NCBI GenBank assembly: GCA_016169945.1
Contig: JADLSH010000127.1
Span: 1,366,501 to 1,430,500 of the forward strand
Length of the DNA: 64,000 nt
Direction of reading: 5' to 3'
From: Trachythela sp. YZ-2020
Taxonomy: Eukaryota; Cnidaria; Anthozoa; Malacalcyonacea; Clavulariidae
Shown: positions 32,901 through 43,400 of the stretch, piece by piece
Layout of the letters: every line of letters begins with the position of its first letter
Position numbering within the stretch: position 1 is the first letter of the stretch
Translations under genes and position numbers: made by a program
Notes under the pieces: model-generated
What the model saw: only the letters and a program-made list of their open reading frames with translations
Database searches by the model: none
Told to the model about the DNA's origin: nothing

Positions 32901-35900
32901 TATCAAAACAATGGAACAACTCCTAGAATTGACGTTTCAACATAATTACTAAAATACCAAATTATGTCTGAGATGTATTTGAATACACACAAAGTAAACA
33001 CGAGTTACCTCGAGTATTTCTTGGGCTTGCTGTGTCTCGCCAAACAGTTGAACTCCAACATAAAGAAACATTAAGATGAAAGCGTTGTTCTCAGGCGTAA
33101 GTTCACTTGACTGAAAAATAGGTAAAAATACAACTTCGATATGCAAAGAATAATTCGTTTACTTGTTTAAGGTGGCTCGATATAGTAATCACAAAAACCT
33201 TATTCAAGAATCGCGAAAACAAAACTTCATACTCTATGAACAAATCCGCCTGACCATTTGTGCGCGCGGGAATATTAACGAAATAACTTACAAAATGATC
33301 TGACGTAAGCAGTTGTTCGCGCCATCTCGCGTCATTGCGTGTGTTATATTATATACCGTATCGAGTTATATACCGTATACTGTATCGAGCCACCTTAAAA
33401 CAAGGTGTATTTCAAAGAAAAGTAACGAAAATGTTTCCAATAAATCCAATCAATGAAGGCGGAGAAAAGATGAATTAAAATATTAAAGAGCAAAATTGTT
33501 TTGTTTAGTACTACCACACTTCACCGTACTTTTTGTTCTAGTTTTCGAACAATCTTCATAGTTTTGTTGAATACTGCTTGAACCTGTAAGAACAATAATC
33601 AGAAATGTCTATATATGAAATGCTCAGAAAATTCGTAACGGAAAGCGGTTTGAATTACGATTTAAATACCTCTTCATTCCAACTTTCTCCGACTATTTCA
33701 TTTCCTTCATTCTTTAATAGATCCTTAAAAATACAAGGAAAACATGTTCAATTTAAGTTGTAAAAGCTTTGAAGTTGAAGTACTGTAAGCAAGGCAAAGA
33801 CATGCGTACCTTGGCGTGCTGCATAATGTGTGAAATCCATAAACGACCGTCTTCCGCATAACCAAATCTCTTTTGCTGACCGCTTGTAGACACGTCTATA
33901 AGAATGATGACGCAGAAAACACAAGTCAAGTTTCTAAGCTGTTTGTTCTATCACCAGGTTGTGTTGATATGCGATTGTAATATCATGTGGATGGCGCAGT
34001 GGTTAGTGCACGTGTCTTTCGCGTGGTAGGCAATCGGGGGCTCGATTACTGTAATTTGCATTTGTCTGATCATAATTTCTCGTCAGTCACACGCAGGGTC
34101 TTAGCCAGGATAGGGAATTTGGGCGTCCAAATTTGGTATATTTGACATACAACTTAACATTTGCGCGAGGATGGTATAAAGACTTACTCTCTGGCAGCAT
34201 ATTATTACTGTATATTTTTGATGGCTTATTAAGAGGACGAAATCACAGATAAGATTCAGTTACAAACTTGCATGATCAATTCAAATTCCAATGTTAGCCA
34301 AATAAGCTATTTGACTGGAATTGCCTCGAATTTTACTTTCAATGATTAGTGGAGACAACGAGAGTTCTTAGACAATGATAGGAATCAATGACAAGACATT
34401 AGACTGTAGACTGTAGAAATTTTGACTCTACCAAACACCACAGGTTATCTCCACGTATTCCGCATTCCTCATGTACAGTAATAACACTGAACCAGAAATT
34501 GATCGTCCTTGGTGAACCTCTAGGGAGAACAGTTTAGAACTGATAGAGCTTCCTGGCATAAATAAAGTTGGGCTAGTTTAGTTCCAATCTAGTGACCTGT
34601 CTAAGCCAACGACGAGCTTGATGTAAGACACACAAGCTTACGCCAAAGGGTAAACGGTTTACGAACCTTTGCTTTTCACTTCAGCATTCGTTTTATGCTT
34701 TCCAGAAAGGGATGCCAGTTCCCCCAAAATACTGTTGAACCGCTGCTGACAAAGAGTGCGGGTTCGACTTGATATTGGCGGCGAAATCTTTCGTACAAAA
34801 TACGCGTTCTCAAAGACGAAGTAAACAGCGTCTAAAACCCATGATGACGTATGCTCCAGTTGTTTGCATCTTATTAGCGACAGAAACTACAAAAGAAACA
34901 GCACTATTTTTAAGAAATAGATTCTAGAGATCACTGGTAATAGTATCTTTAACATACCACTCCGAGGATTCCTTCTCTAGTTTTGTCCACTTGACTTGGA
35001 ACACTTGAATTTTCCAAGTTGGTTGTCCCAGTGATGAAGACCTCTTTTAACCAAGAAACGAAGGGAGATAGATCTTCTGACCGTAACTATAAAATATTGA
35101 TTGTTTTATGGATGAGAGCCTTTGAATGTATTGTAAAAATACCCCCAAACGTTTCTTAAAATTCAGCTACTTAAGTCATATTAGTCTTATGATTGTACTG
35201 AATACTGATTCTACCTTTGAAAGAATATTTTCGACAGTTTTAGTCTTTGTGACAGCGTCAAAACAAATGTTACCATTCCTATAAAAATTTTAATATCACT
35301 TAAAACAATGGGTTTTAAAGACTCACGAATTATTAATGATATTATTAATAGGTAACATACTTTCCAAGAAATTGTTTTATAATCTGTGGAATTAATTCTT
35401 GCTTTCCATTCAAGATAATCATGTTGCCAAATCCTTCAATCTGGAAACACAGAACAAGAATCGTTAATATAGTTTAATATTTTGAATTGGTGGCTGTTTA
35501 ATAGTAAGCGTTGTTGAAAAGATCGATTCTCACCATCTGCTTAGTCGCTGAGTACAGATAATTCGTGTTATGAGCCAAGGAGTTAAAGAGACAATGCATA
35601 AGTTGTGGACTGAACACAACCTCAACCTATAAAAGAAAAACACAAGTGTTTTTTAATCTTCTGAAATAAGTAGTCAGACACAAACCACGGCAGCATATTG
35701 TAGAATACTACCTACACTGGACCTCCACGTTTGAGATATCTTTTTCAGATAGTTCAGACACAAACTACGACAGCTTATTGTAGGATACTACCTACACTGG
35801 ACCATCACGTTTGAGATATCTTTTTCAGGTAGTTCAGACACAAACCACGGCAACTTATTGTAGAATACTACCTACACTGGACCTCCACGTTTGAGATATC

Positions 35901-38900
35901 TTTTTCAGATAGTTCAGACACAAACCACGACAGCTTATTGTAGGATACTACCTACACTGGACCACCACGTTTGAGATATATTTTTCAGGTAGTTCAGACA
36001 CAAACTACGACAGCTTATTGTAGGATACCACTACAGTGTCTAGATCCCCACGTTTAAAGTTTAAACTATATTTCTACCTGTTCGAAAGACAGCATTGGCA
36101 AGAATTTCTCAAGAAGTTTGAATCCCAAAAACTTTCTTTCGTGTGATGATTGGAAGAGATTTTCTAAAAAAATAATGCACCAAAACCGTACATATAATAA
36201 TCAGGTAATGCATGTTTATAACGCACAAGAACAAAAGTAAGTTAAATATTTGAGTTAAAACATTAAATATACACTGTAACTGGTTGACTGGACAGAATGA
36301 ACCATGAATAAGATCAGATATTGAATTACGTTACCATCGACTATTGTCATCCAAAATTTTCTAAAATCAGATTTTGCTGAGTTGAGAACCAAATGAAGAA
36401 CCTCGTCCCATACAATGTGAACTCTTGGATGTGAATTATGAGAATTCTGAACAAGAAAGTAAATCCACCAAGAGAAAAGTTATTATGTTGTGGTTCATTC
36501 TTGCTTTAACATGATCTTACATATATATATATATATATATTGACACCAAACAGTTTTTAACCACCTGTAATATTTTAGCAAAGAGTGGATAGTTCTCGAC
36601 GGCGTCAAGATGTGAGCTTGCCCAAGATTTCTTAAACATTTTTCGTCCAATGTCATCCTAGATAAACAACCAAAAATTTTAGATATACATATTACAATAC
36701 AGCACTGCTTGTACGATTATATGTCGTAATGAAATTTGCGATCTCCGGTAATAGTGACCGTATTCCGAAGGAAAACTGACCGTGTCATTATTTTCATGGA
36801 ACGCGTCCGGTCCGGAACGTTATGGAACACATTTTGGAACAGGTTCGGAACGCCATTGAACACAGTTTGGACCGCTATGGAACACGTTGTGGAACGCTAT
36901 GGAACACATTTTGGAACGCTATAGAACGCATTTTGGAACGCGTTCGGAACGCGTTCGGAACGCTACGGAAGGGTTCGAAACGCAATGGCACACATTTTTG
37001 ACGCATTAGAGAACGCCATTTGGAACGCATTAGAGAACGCCATTTGGAACGCATTAGAGAACGCCATTTGGAACGTATTAGAGAACGCCATTTGGAACGC
37101 ATTAGAGAAGATTTAGAACGCATTGGGAACGCTGTGGAACGTTAGTGAAGCTTCAGAACGCGTTGGAAACGCTATGGAACGCTTGAAGAACAGGAACGCA
37201 AATGGGACCCAAATGTAGTGAGTAGTGTTGTTCACTTCTTCTGTCTCACCTTAAACAATCTCCAACTGGCCAACACAAGTACGAGAGAATCTGACGAACA
37301 TTTCTCCCAGCTACGTTTTATATCGCTTTCCAAAACTGGCCAGACATATTCTTGAAATTCATTGAACTTTAACTAGAAAAATAATTTGAATGGGGTGACC
37401 CATAAAATCATTTTAACCAATGCAGTTTATAATTTAGACAGTTTTACAATTTCGTCTTTACCATTCCTATTATATCAACAATAGCTTTGTAACACGTCTC
37501 TTGGAGATAGCTTTTCTTTGCCAACAATTCCTTGAGCCTTTCAACCACAAGTTTTATTGATGATTTTTGAATTTTTCCCTAAGATAAAGACATAAACTTA
37601 AACTGGGCAAAGTCAAGCTCATTAGAATTAAATTTGGAATCAAAGTGATACTCAAATGAGACAATTTAGTATAAAATAAATGTAGTTTACATTTCCATAG
37701 TCTTTTGCCAGACAAATCGCTCTACCAAGCGTAACCAGCCCAAAAATTTGGCCAATGTAAGTATCTCTTTCTTCCTGAACAAAAAAAAAGAAACAATGGG
37801 ATTGTATCAGTGGGCAGTGGTTAGTACACCTTTGCTCTAAGGGTTAATTCTATTCCTGCAATACGCCATTGTCCAATTTTATACAATACTTACCTGACTT
37901 GAAGACGTTTTAGTGACAGTCAATGACTCTTTCATAATGTTTATGATATCATCTACAGTAATCGTGTCAAACATCAAAATAATTTCAGTCAAAGCCATTG
38001 CAAAGCCCTGTCGTGCTGCCTTTCTTGATGAGGCCAAGCCTTTAACAAGTCTTTTTAATGTATAGTTCAAGTCATCAGGTTTGGCTTCTGCAGTACTCTA
38101 AATAATTAGAAATTATACCATGTATTACAGTACTTATAGCATGTACTTGTTGTAATAGCTGACTTTGCAATGCCACAACTAATTAAGCCACAATGGACAC
38201 TAATGCACCCTCATATTATCTATTATTTTACTCAGTTGTTTAAGGGAGAGTGTTGGGTGCTATTGGGTTAACCAGATTATCTGCCCACATCTCTTGTTAA
38301 CTTGTTAAGCTGCAATGCTGCATAATGCTTCCTATATTGTTATTTTAATCTGTCTTACACCAGGGATGGATTTACTGGGGGGGGGGGGTGAACATCCCTC
38401 CTAGCCTTGGCCAATGGGGGTGCAGGAGGGGAGCCAATTCCATATCAAATCCAAATTTTGAATTTGACAGGGCATTTATCAAACAAAAACATAATATTGG
38501 GCCATTGATGGGCCTTTTTGACCATCTAGGCCATCTTATTTTTGAAACATTTTCTGACAAGATAACCCCCTTGACCCTGTAGGAGGTCCTCAGTGGTGAT
38601 TCACCCTTCCTCGGTCATATGTCACACCCTGCTTCATGACCAGAGCCCACTTAGCACCCCCCACCCCCCCTATCAAATCAAGCTGGATCCATCCCTGTCT
38701 TACACCAGATGATTCTATTCTGCAAGGGGAAGTGTTGGGCACTAATAGGTTAATCGGACTATCTGCCATTTCTCTTGTTAACCCATTAAGCCACAGTGTA
38801 CCTTAATGTTGTTATGTTACTCTGACTATTAACACCAGACAAGTTTACTTGACCTTTGGAATGTGGAAAGTGTTGAGGATTTTAGGATTTATTATTATTA

Positions 38901-39176
38901 CAGGCATACAATCAGTATCGATTTCTACTTTGACTGCCGTACGGTAAACACATTGATCACTTTATATATTGCATACTCAATACAAATGGACTACAATAGT
39001 TATATAGTAGTCTCTTCATTTCAAAGAGTCAAATCTAAGCTTACATCATTCTGAATTTCTCCCTTGTTTTTAGCCGATCGTAAATACTGGATCAGGTTCA
39101 CAGCAGCTTCTATACGTATCTTCTCGTTGGTCGATGCCAGATCCCAAAAATATGAAAGCAAAGTTTTCTCAGACAT
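26990..39176 (-). CDS. MYBBP1A: MYB-binding protein 1A / Pol5-like nucleolar protein
   Basis: HEAT-like nucleolar protein of the Pol5/MYBBP1A family, acting in rRNA synthesis and ribosome biogenesis. Thirty-six GT-AG exons with closing phases, 1178 aa: 39045-39176, 37894-38097, 37691-37774, 37462-37578, 37250-37372, 36565-36657, 36335-36446, 36078-36163, 35534-35626, 35361-35440, 35215-35278, 34958-35086, 34667-34886, 33810-33895, 33670-33723, 33530-33583, 33009-33110, 32868-32922, 32594-32742, 32395-32446, 32141-32190, 31478-31757, 31329-31362, 30520-30577, 30319-30435, 30166-30241, 29940-29989, 29792-29866, 29608-29678, 29451-29502, 29236-29304, 28649-28690, 28466-28528, 28269-28376, 28063-28187, 26990-27167. 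Landmarks: MSEKTLLSYFWDLAST start, LNYTLKRLVKGLASSRKAAR, HPRVHIVWDEVLHLVLN, EPHWMDVVTEILLSLLTEAS, the acidic central region (DDDDDDDD, then SDSDLDDDAMMKFDEALSEV), and a Lys-rich nucleolar-targeting C-terminus. Introns host SINEs, satellites and MITEs. A missed small exon cannot be excluded. Confidence 0.95.
27250..27460 (-). mobile_element. SINE family B (minus orientation)
   Basis: Complement of the SINE: tail GATCCAATAAGGGCCATCCC, GTTACTACAGGAGGAAACAG, then the head region CAACTGCATATTGCAGGAAT CGAACTC. Sits beside the LINE fragment in the last MYBBP1A intron. Confidence 0.8.
27480..27995 (+). mobile_element. LINE 3' fragment (reverse transcriptase C-terminus)
   Basis: An 82-codon ORF (27458-27706) ends with GQRTFHYRTVTLWNNINPDL and a SFKIKLKRELL segment, the typical C-terminus of non-LTR retrotransposon ORF2 (CR1/L2/jockey-like). 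A TTG-rich tract and a 3' tail GTCACTGAAAAGCCCCTTTA GGGGAGTG with repeated AATAAAGTCAAAGTC end it. 5'-truncated, as usual. Lies in the last MYBBP1A intron, antisense to it. Confidence 0.8.
30671..31135. mobile_element. Degraded copy of the CCGGGTGGCGC MITE
   Basis: The left end matches 22622 onward (CCGGGTGGCGCAAAAAAAAG); the right arm ends near CTATCTCGGTCAATATTGCA and lacks the terminal CACCCGG. Many small deletions relative to the other copy. MYBBP1A intron. Confidence 0.75.
33985..34580 (+). mobile_element. SINE family B interrupted by a 330-bp repeat
   Basis: Head with GATGGCGCAGTGGTTAGTGC, then the B-box-like region and TCTGATCATAATTTCTCGTC AGTCAC; after the insert (34093-34420) the SINE resumes with GACTCTACCAAACACCACAG and its GAACTGATAGAGCTTCC tail. 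MYBBP1A intron. Confidence 0.75.
34093..34420 (+). mobile_element. Unclassified dispersed repeat, copy 2
   Basis: Near-identical to 10616-10945 in inverted orientation over its whole length; only scattered mismatches are visible. It is nested in the SINE at 33985-34580 and replaced about 20 bp of that SINE rather than duplicating it. Confidence 0.75.
35672..36050 (+). repeat. 80-bp satellite array, about five copies
   Basis: Same monomer and orientation as 24228-25095, here in MYBBP1A intron 35627-36077. Confidence 0.93.
36780..37200. repeat. Degenerate GGAACGC minisatellite
   Basis: Dozens of TTGGAACGC/ATGGAACAC variants; 36995-37110 holds four near-perfect copies of a 25-bp unit GAACGCATTAGAGAACGCCA TTTG. 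MYBBP1A intron. Long ORFs on both strands here are repeat translations. A short (TA)n run lies at 36520-36540. Confidence 0.9.
38361..38697. mobile_element. hAT-type non-autonomous element
   Basis: Short inverted ends CAGGGATGGAT / ATCCATCCCTG flanked by an exact 8-bp direct repeat TCTTACAC (38353-38360, 38698-38705). C/G-homopolymer-rich interior. Inserted within an older TTAATGGGTTAA-type repeat in intron 1 of MYBBP1A. Confidence 0.85.
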
Positions 39177-39370
39177 AATTATATTTCTCAAAACATTTCT
39201 ACAAATTTTGTGAAATTTTCAATAAACAAACGAACGCACGTGTTGATATGCCCGCGCAGGTTATAGTCAGCAGCACGTGTGATACTTTATGTAAGCCTAA
39301 TCTAAGCTATTCATTTTTATTTTGTAATTCTTTCGTTTTGATCTGAACTGCAAAGAAAAGAGGGTTCATT
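39177..39370. promoter_or_regulatory. Bidirectional promoter, MYBBP1A / STOML2
   Basis: Only 194 bp separate the two divergent start codons. The interval contains two perfect E-boxes CACGTG (39237-39242, 39274-39279) around a GC-rich patch CCCGCGCAGG, and no TATA box placed for either gene. CACGTG is bound by MYC/MAX-type and USF-type factors; that use here is inferred. Confidence 0.65.
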
Positions 39371-40461
39371 ATGCTTCAGTCAAGTCTAAGACGAATCTCA
39401 AACCGGGTATGAAACGTAGTGTAGTAAAACTATTTTGTCTTGAAATTGTTTATAATAGTCCATGTTGTTTAATTTTACATGCACAGGGAGCTCAAGGAAG
39501 AAAATTTACTTTATAAAGCTATATATTGTTCGAAATGACTTTTGCTTTGGGCATTTCTTCATCACGTCAGCAAAAGCGATGTAGACAAAGAAAAAAGTCA
39601 TTTCATGCGAACAAATTCACCTGGTGGAGTTGGAAAACAGGCTTAATGTTTTACGCTACTTCAATAGGCCTGGTCAAACGTTGATGAGAGTTGATGCTAC
39701 TCTCATGCAGACCTGCACTTGCCAACTCTCGTTGAGTCTTGTCCTAGCTTGTTTGATCCATGCTTTACGGACTTCACCTCCCAACTTGTGAACTCGGAAC
39801 TCTTTGGTGCAAAGCCAGCTAGAACTCAGGTCACAGGGAGCCAGCCATATATGTCTCCCCTCCCACGGGCAGTATTATATTCTTGCCATTCTCACAAAAT
39901 ATAAAGAAACATAGTCCATATCTATCACTTCATTTTACAGCACATTTGTCAACAGTCGAGATGCATATCTCAATTTTATGGCAAAAGAAAGCAGATGCCT
40001 ACCAACACGGTGAGTCAGGAAATGATGGATGCCAAAAACCTGCATGCTCTTAGCCATCATAAACAAATACAGACTGCATTCAAAAGACACTGTGCTCAAA
40101 CAAAACAGGATGAATTTAGAACTGCCCCATATCAGGCACAGGCTGTGCTCAAATTTGTCCAGTTTCATGCGTCATGTATGAATACGAAAAGCGAAAGCGT
40201 GCAAATTTGAGTATAGTCTCAAATTTATCTGGTGCCATATGAATATAGCCAAAGTAATTTCCTCAGCACTGCATTATTAACTCTTATTATTGGCCAAACA
40301 AAACCTTCATGAACTTAGTTCATTATTACAGGTCATAAATTTTGTCCCTCAACAAGAGGCATGGATTATTGAAAGGTTTGGAAAATTTTCTCGAGTTTTG
40401 GACCCAGTAAGTATTAGTTTTAATTATTAACCCATTAGCTGGCAATGCGCCCTACTTTAGT

Positions 40462-40494
<33 letters not shown>

Positions 40495-43400
40495 TGTCAG
40501 TGGTAGGGTACTGCCAGTTAATGGGTTAATCCATTAAATACCCAAACTTTACCCTCAACAAGTAAAATCATCTGGCATTTAGACAAAGTAAAAGTGAGGT
40601 ACATTGGGGGCATTGTGGCTTAATATGGTTAATCTATTAATTAACACCCAAACCCACGACGAGTTAACAATACGATACTGCGGTTGACTGTTGTGTAAAA
40701 CTACCTGAAAAAAACAAAGAGAACTTTGAAGTTCTCTTTGTGTTTTTCAGGTAGTTTTCAGGTAGTTTTACACAACAGTCAACCGCCGTATTTGCTATGC
40801 TCTACCCACACTGGCACTGCACGTTAACAATATAATGTTGACATTATTTGAGCTGGCTGCAACATGCATATGGAATGAAAAGAGCAGAAAAGCAAAGATG
40901 CAGATTACAGAGATATCAGATAAACAGATTTTACCTTTGAAAACTAAGTGTCAAAAATGTTTTTGCTAGATATAAAAATAGGTACGCATAGTGTACACTA
41001 TAATATGTAAATTATCTATTTGTAATATTATATTGTACATAGTAATATTATTACTCTACATAAGCTATCTATACCTAAAATATCAATTAATAAAACTGTA
41101 AATTGCACTGCTATATTTTCTTTGTTTTGTTTGTATTCACTGTGTATCCTACAAGATGTTTGTCATAATTTCACCTTCCTTGTTTAATCCTTAATGATTA
41201 TTTTCATCATCACATAAGGCCTGTTTACAATCATGGCGACTGTTCTCCTCCTTTAACAGGGTCTTGCAATTCTCATTCCGGTTATTGAACAAATAAAGTA
41301 TGTACAAAGTCTAAAAGAAGTTGCAACCGAAGTCCCATCTCAGTCCGCTATTACGTTAGGTAAGATTTAAGAATTTTTTCATGGTTTAGCGTTAAGCGTC
41401 TAGCACTTGAGTGCTCTCCCAACTTCCCAAGTGCTCAATAACTCCATTGAGCACGCTAAACCATGAAAAAATTATTTTATAATATATAAACAACACAAAA
41501 ATAGCGTGAAAACAAGTTTAATTCTGCTAATAAAAATTCCCACGCTCTTTTAGCGTGCTCAATCGAGTTATTGAGCACGCTTTGCAGCCAATCAAAAACG
41601 TTCTTATATTAGATATATATTATAAAAGATTATGAATTAGTCTGACACTTTATCCTTTCATAGCACCATTGAGAAGGGTTTATTATAACGATCAAAAGTG
41701 TGTTGATTTGTCTATTTCAATAAGTACAAATGTACAATGTAGGCCAGGAATTTTTGTTGTATTTTGCAGACAATGTAACACTGCAGCTCGATGGCGTGTT
41801 GTATTACCGCATTGAGGATCCTTATCAGGTAAGATGCTTATAAAGCTCTGGGAAATCTAGGAAACATTGTTTCAGAAACATTTGAAAATAACAATGTTCC
41901 CCCGTTTGTCCATCCTTGGAAATATTGTTGCTGAAACAGAATTTGCTTCTCAGAAAATAAAACTGTTCCCCAAGAAATCTACGCCGCCCGTGCGTCCCTA
42001 ATTTTCCAAGCCCGCTCCAATGAATAAAGCGCCTGTGGAGGTGGTAGCCAAGAAATTCCGTTTTTCAGGGTTACAATCTATTTGTTTATTTGTTTATTTA
42101 TTTATTTATTGGCTGCATCATCATATCTAATGTTATGTTTGCCATATAGGCGTCATATGGTGTGGAGGATTGCGAATACGCTGTGACTCAAATAGCTCAG
42201 ACTACAATGAGATCTGAACTAGGTACGAACAACCATTCAGATTCCACTGCATTTCTAGCCTAACGGCCGGATTATTTATTTTAACGAAATATGCCATTTC
42301 ACCAAATTGATCACGTTGTTTATGAAAAATGTTAGGAAAGATTACACTTGACAAGATTTTCCAAGAAAGAACATCATTAAATTCTAATATTGTCAGTAAG
42401 TATATACTATACGATTGTAAGCTTCTACTCTAGAGTCTTTGTCAATTTTTTAAAATACGAATTCTTTATAATAGAAATATTATCTTCGTTGTTCTATAGA
42501 TGCAATCAGTGAAGCAGCGTCGGCCTGGGGAATAAAATGTCTACGTTATGAAATACGTAAGCACGTAGAGATATCCATAATAATTACACTAAGTTTTAGT
42601 GGTAATTTCATTCCAAATATTTGTTTCGGATGCGGTTAGCGCGCTGCCCCTTACCTCTGAGTTAAGCCAGCTATACAGCAGGCAGAGGGCAGGGATTTAC
42701 TTGGTTGGTAACGTCCCTGTACTTGATAAACTCATGTAAATTGAGATTGGTTGGTTCTCTCCTGTGCTTCGAGGGTTTTTCTCTGGGTACTCCAGTTTTC
42801 CTCCCTCACTAAAAACTAACCCTTCGGGATTAACCTTGACTATAAACTAACCCTCGGAACCTTTGTCAATTGGGTTGTAAAACCTGTTAAGGCTTCCCGT
42901 CCACCTCAGAGTGGTAAACACAATAATAATAATAATAATTTTGTTATCAATGACTAATAAATAATATATCCTAAAGGTAATGTGTTTGTTGATCTGTACA
43001 GTATTTTTAAAACTTTGTAAGCAAACTGTGCACAATATACCTAAAATAACTAAAATCATTTATACAGTTTAAAATGTTTGAGAGGTAGCGCTCTCGGCGT
43101 TCTCAATACTAAAATCAATGTTCCTAATGTTGTACTTGATTTTCCTCGCCCTTGAACCCCCCAGGCAGGTAAGTGCCGATCTCAATAATAATAATAATAA
43201 TTTTGTGATATTTCAGGTGATATTCAATTACCGAACAAAGTAAAAGAAGCCATGCAAATGCAGGTGAAAACTATTTAGTATAACAACACCAAGGAATGCT
43301 GTTCCGTTTGGAATATAAATGGGGTCAGCCATATAATGAATGATATTATTTTGTCTTTGTTATATACTACATTTTCTTTGATATTTGGTTCATAGGTTGA

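Noticed and set aside
36736..37123. ORFs on both strands over the GGAACGC repeat
   Set aside because: Repeat translations (RSKWRSLM) in a MYBBP1A intron.
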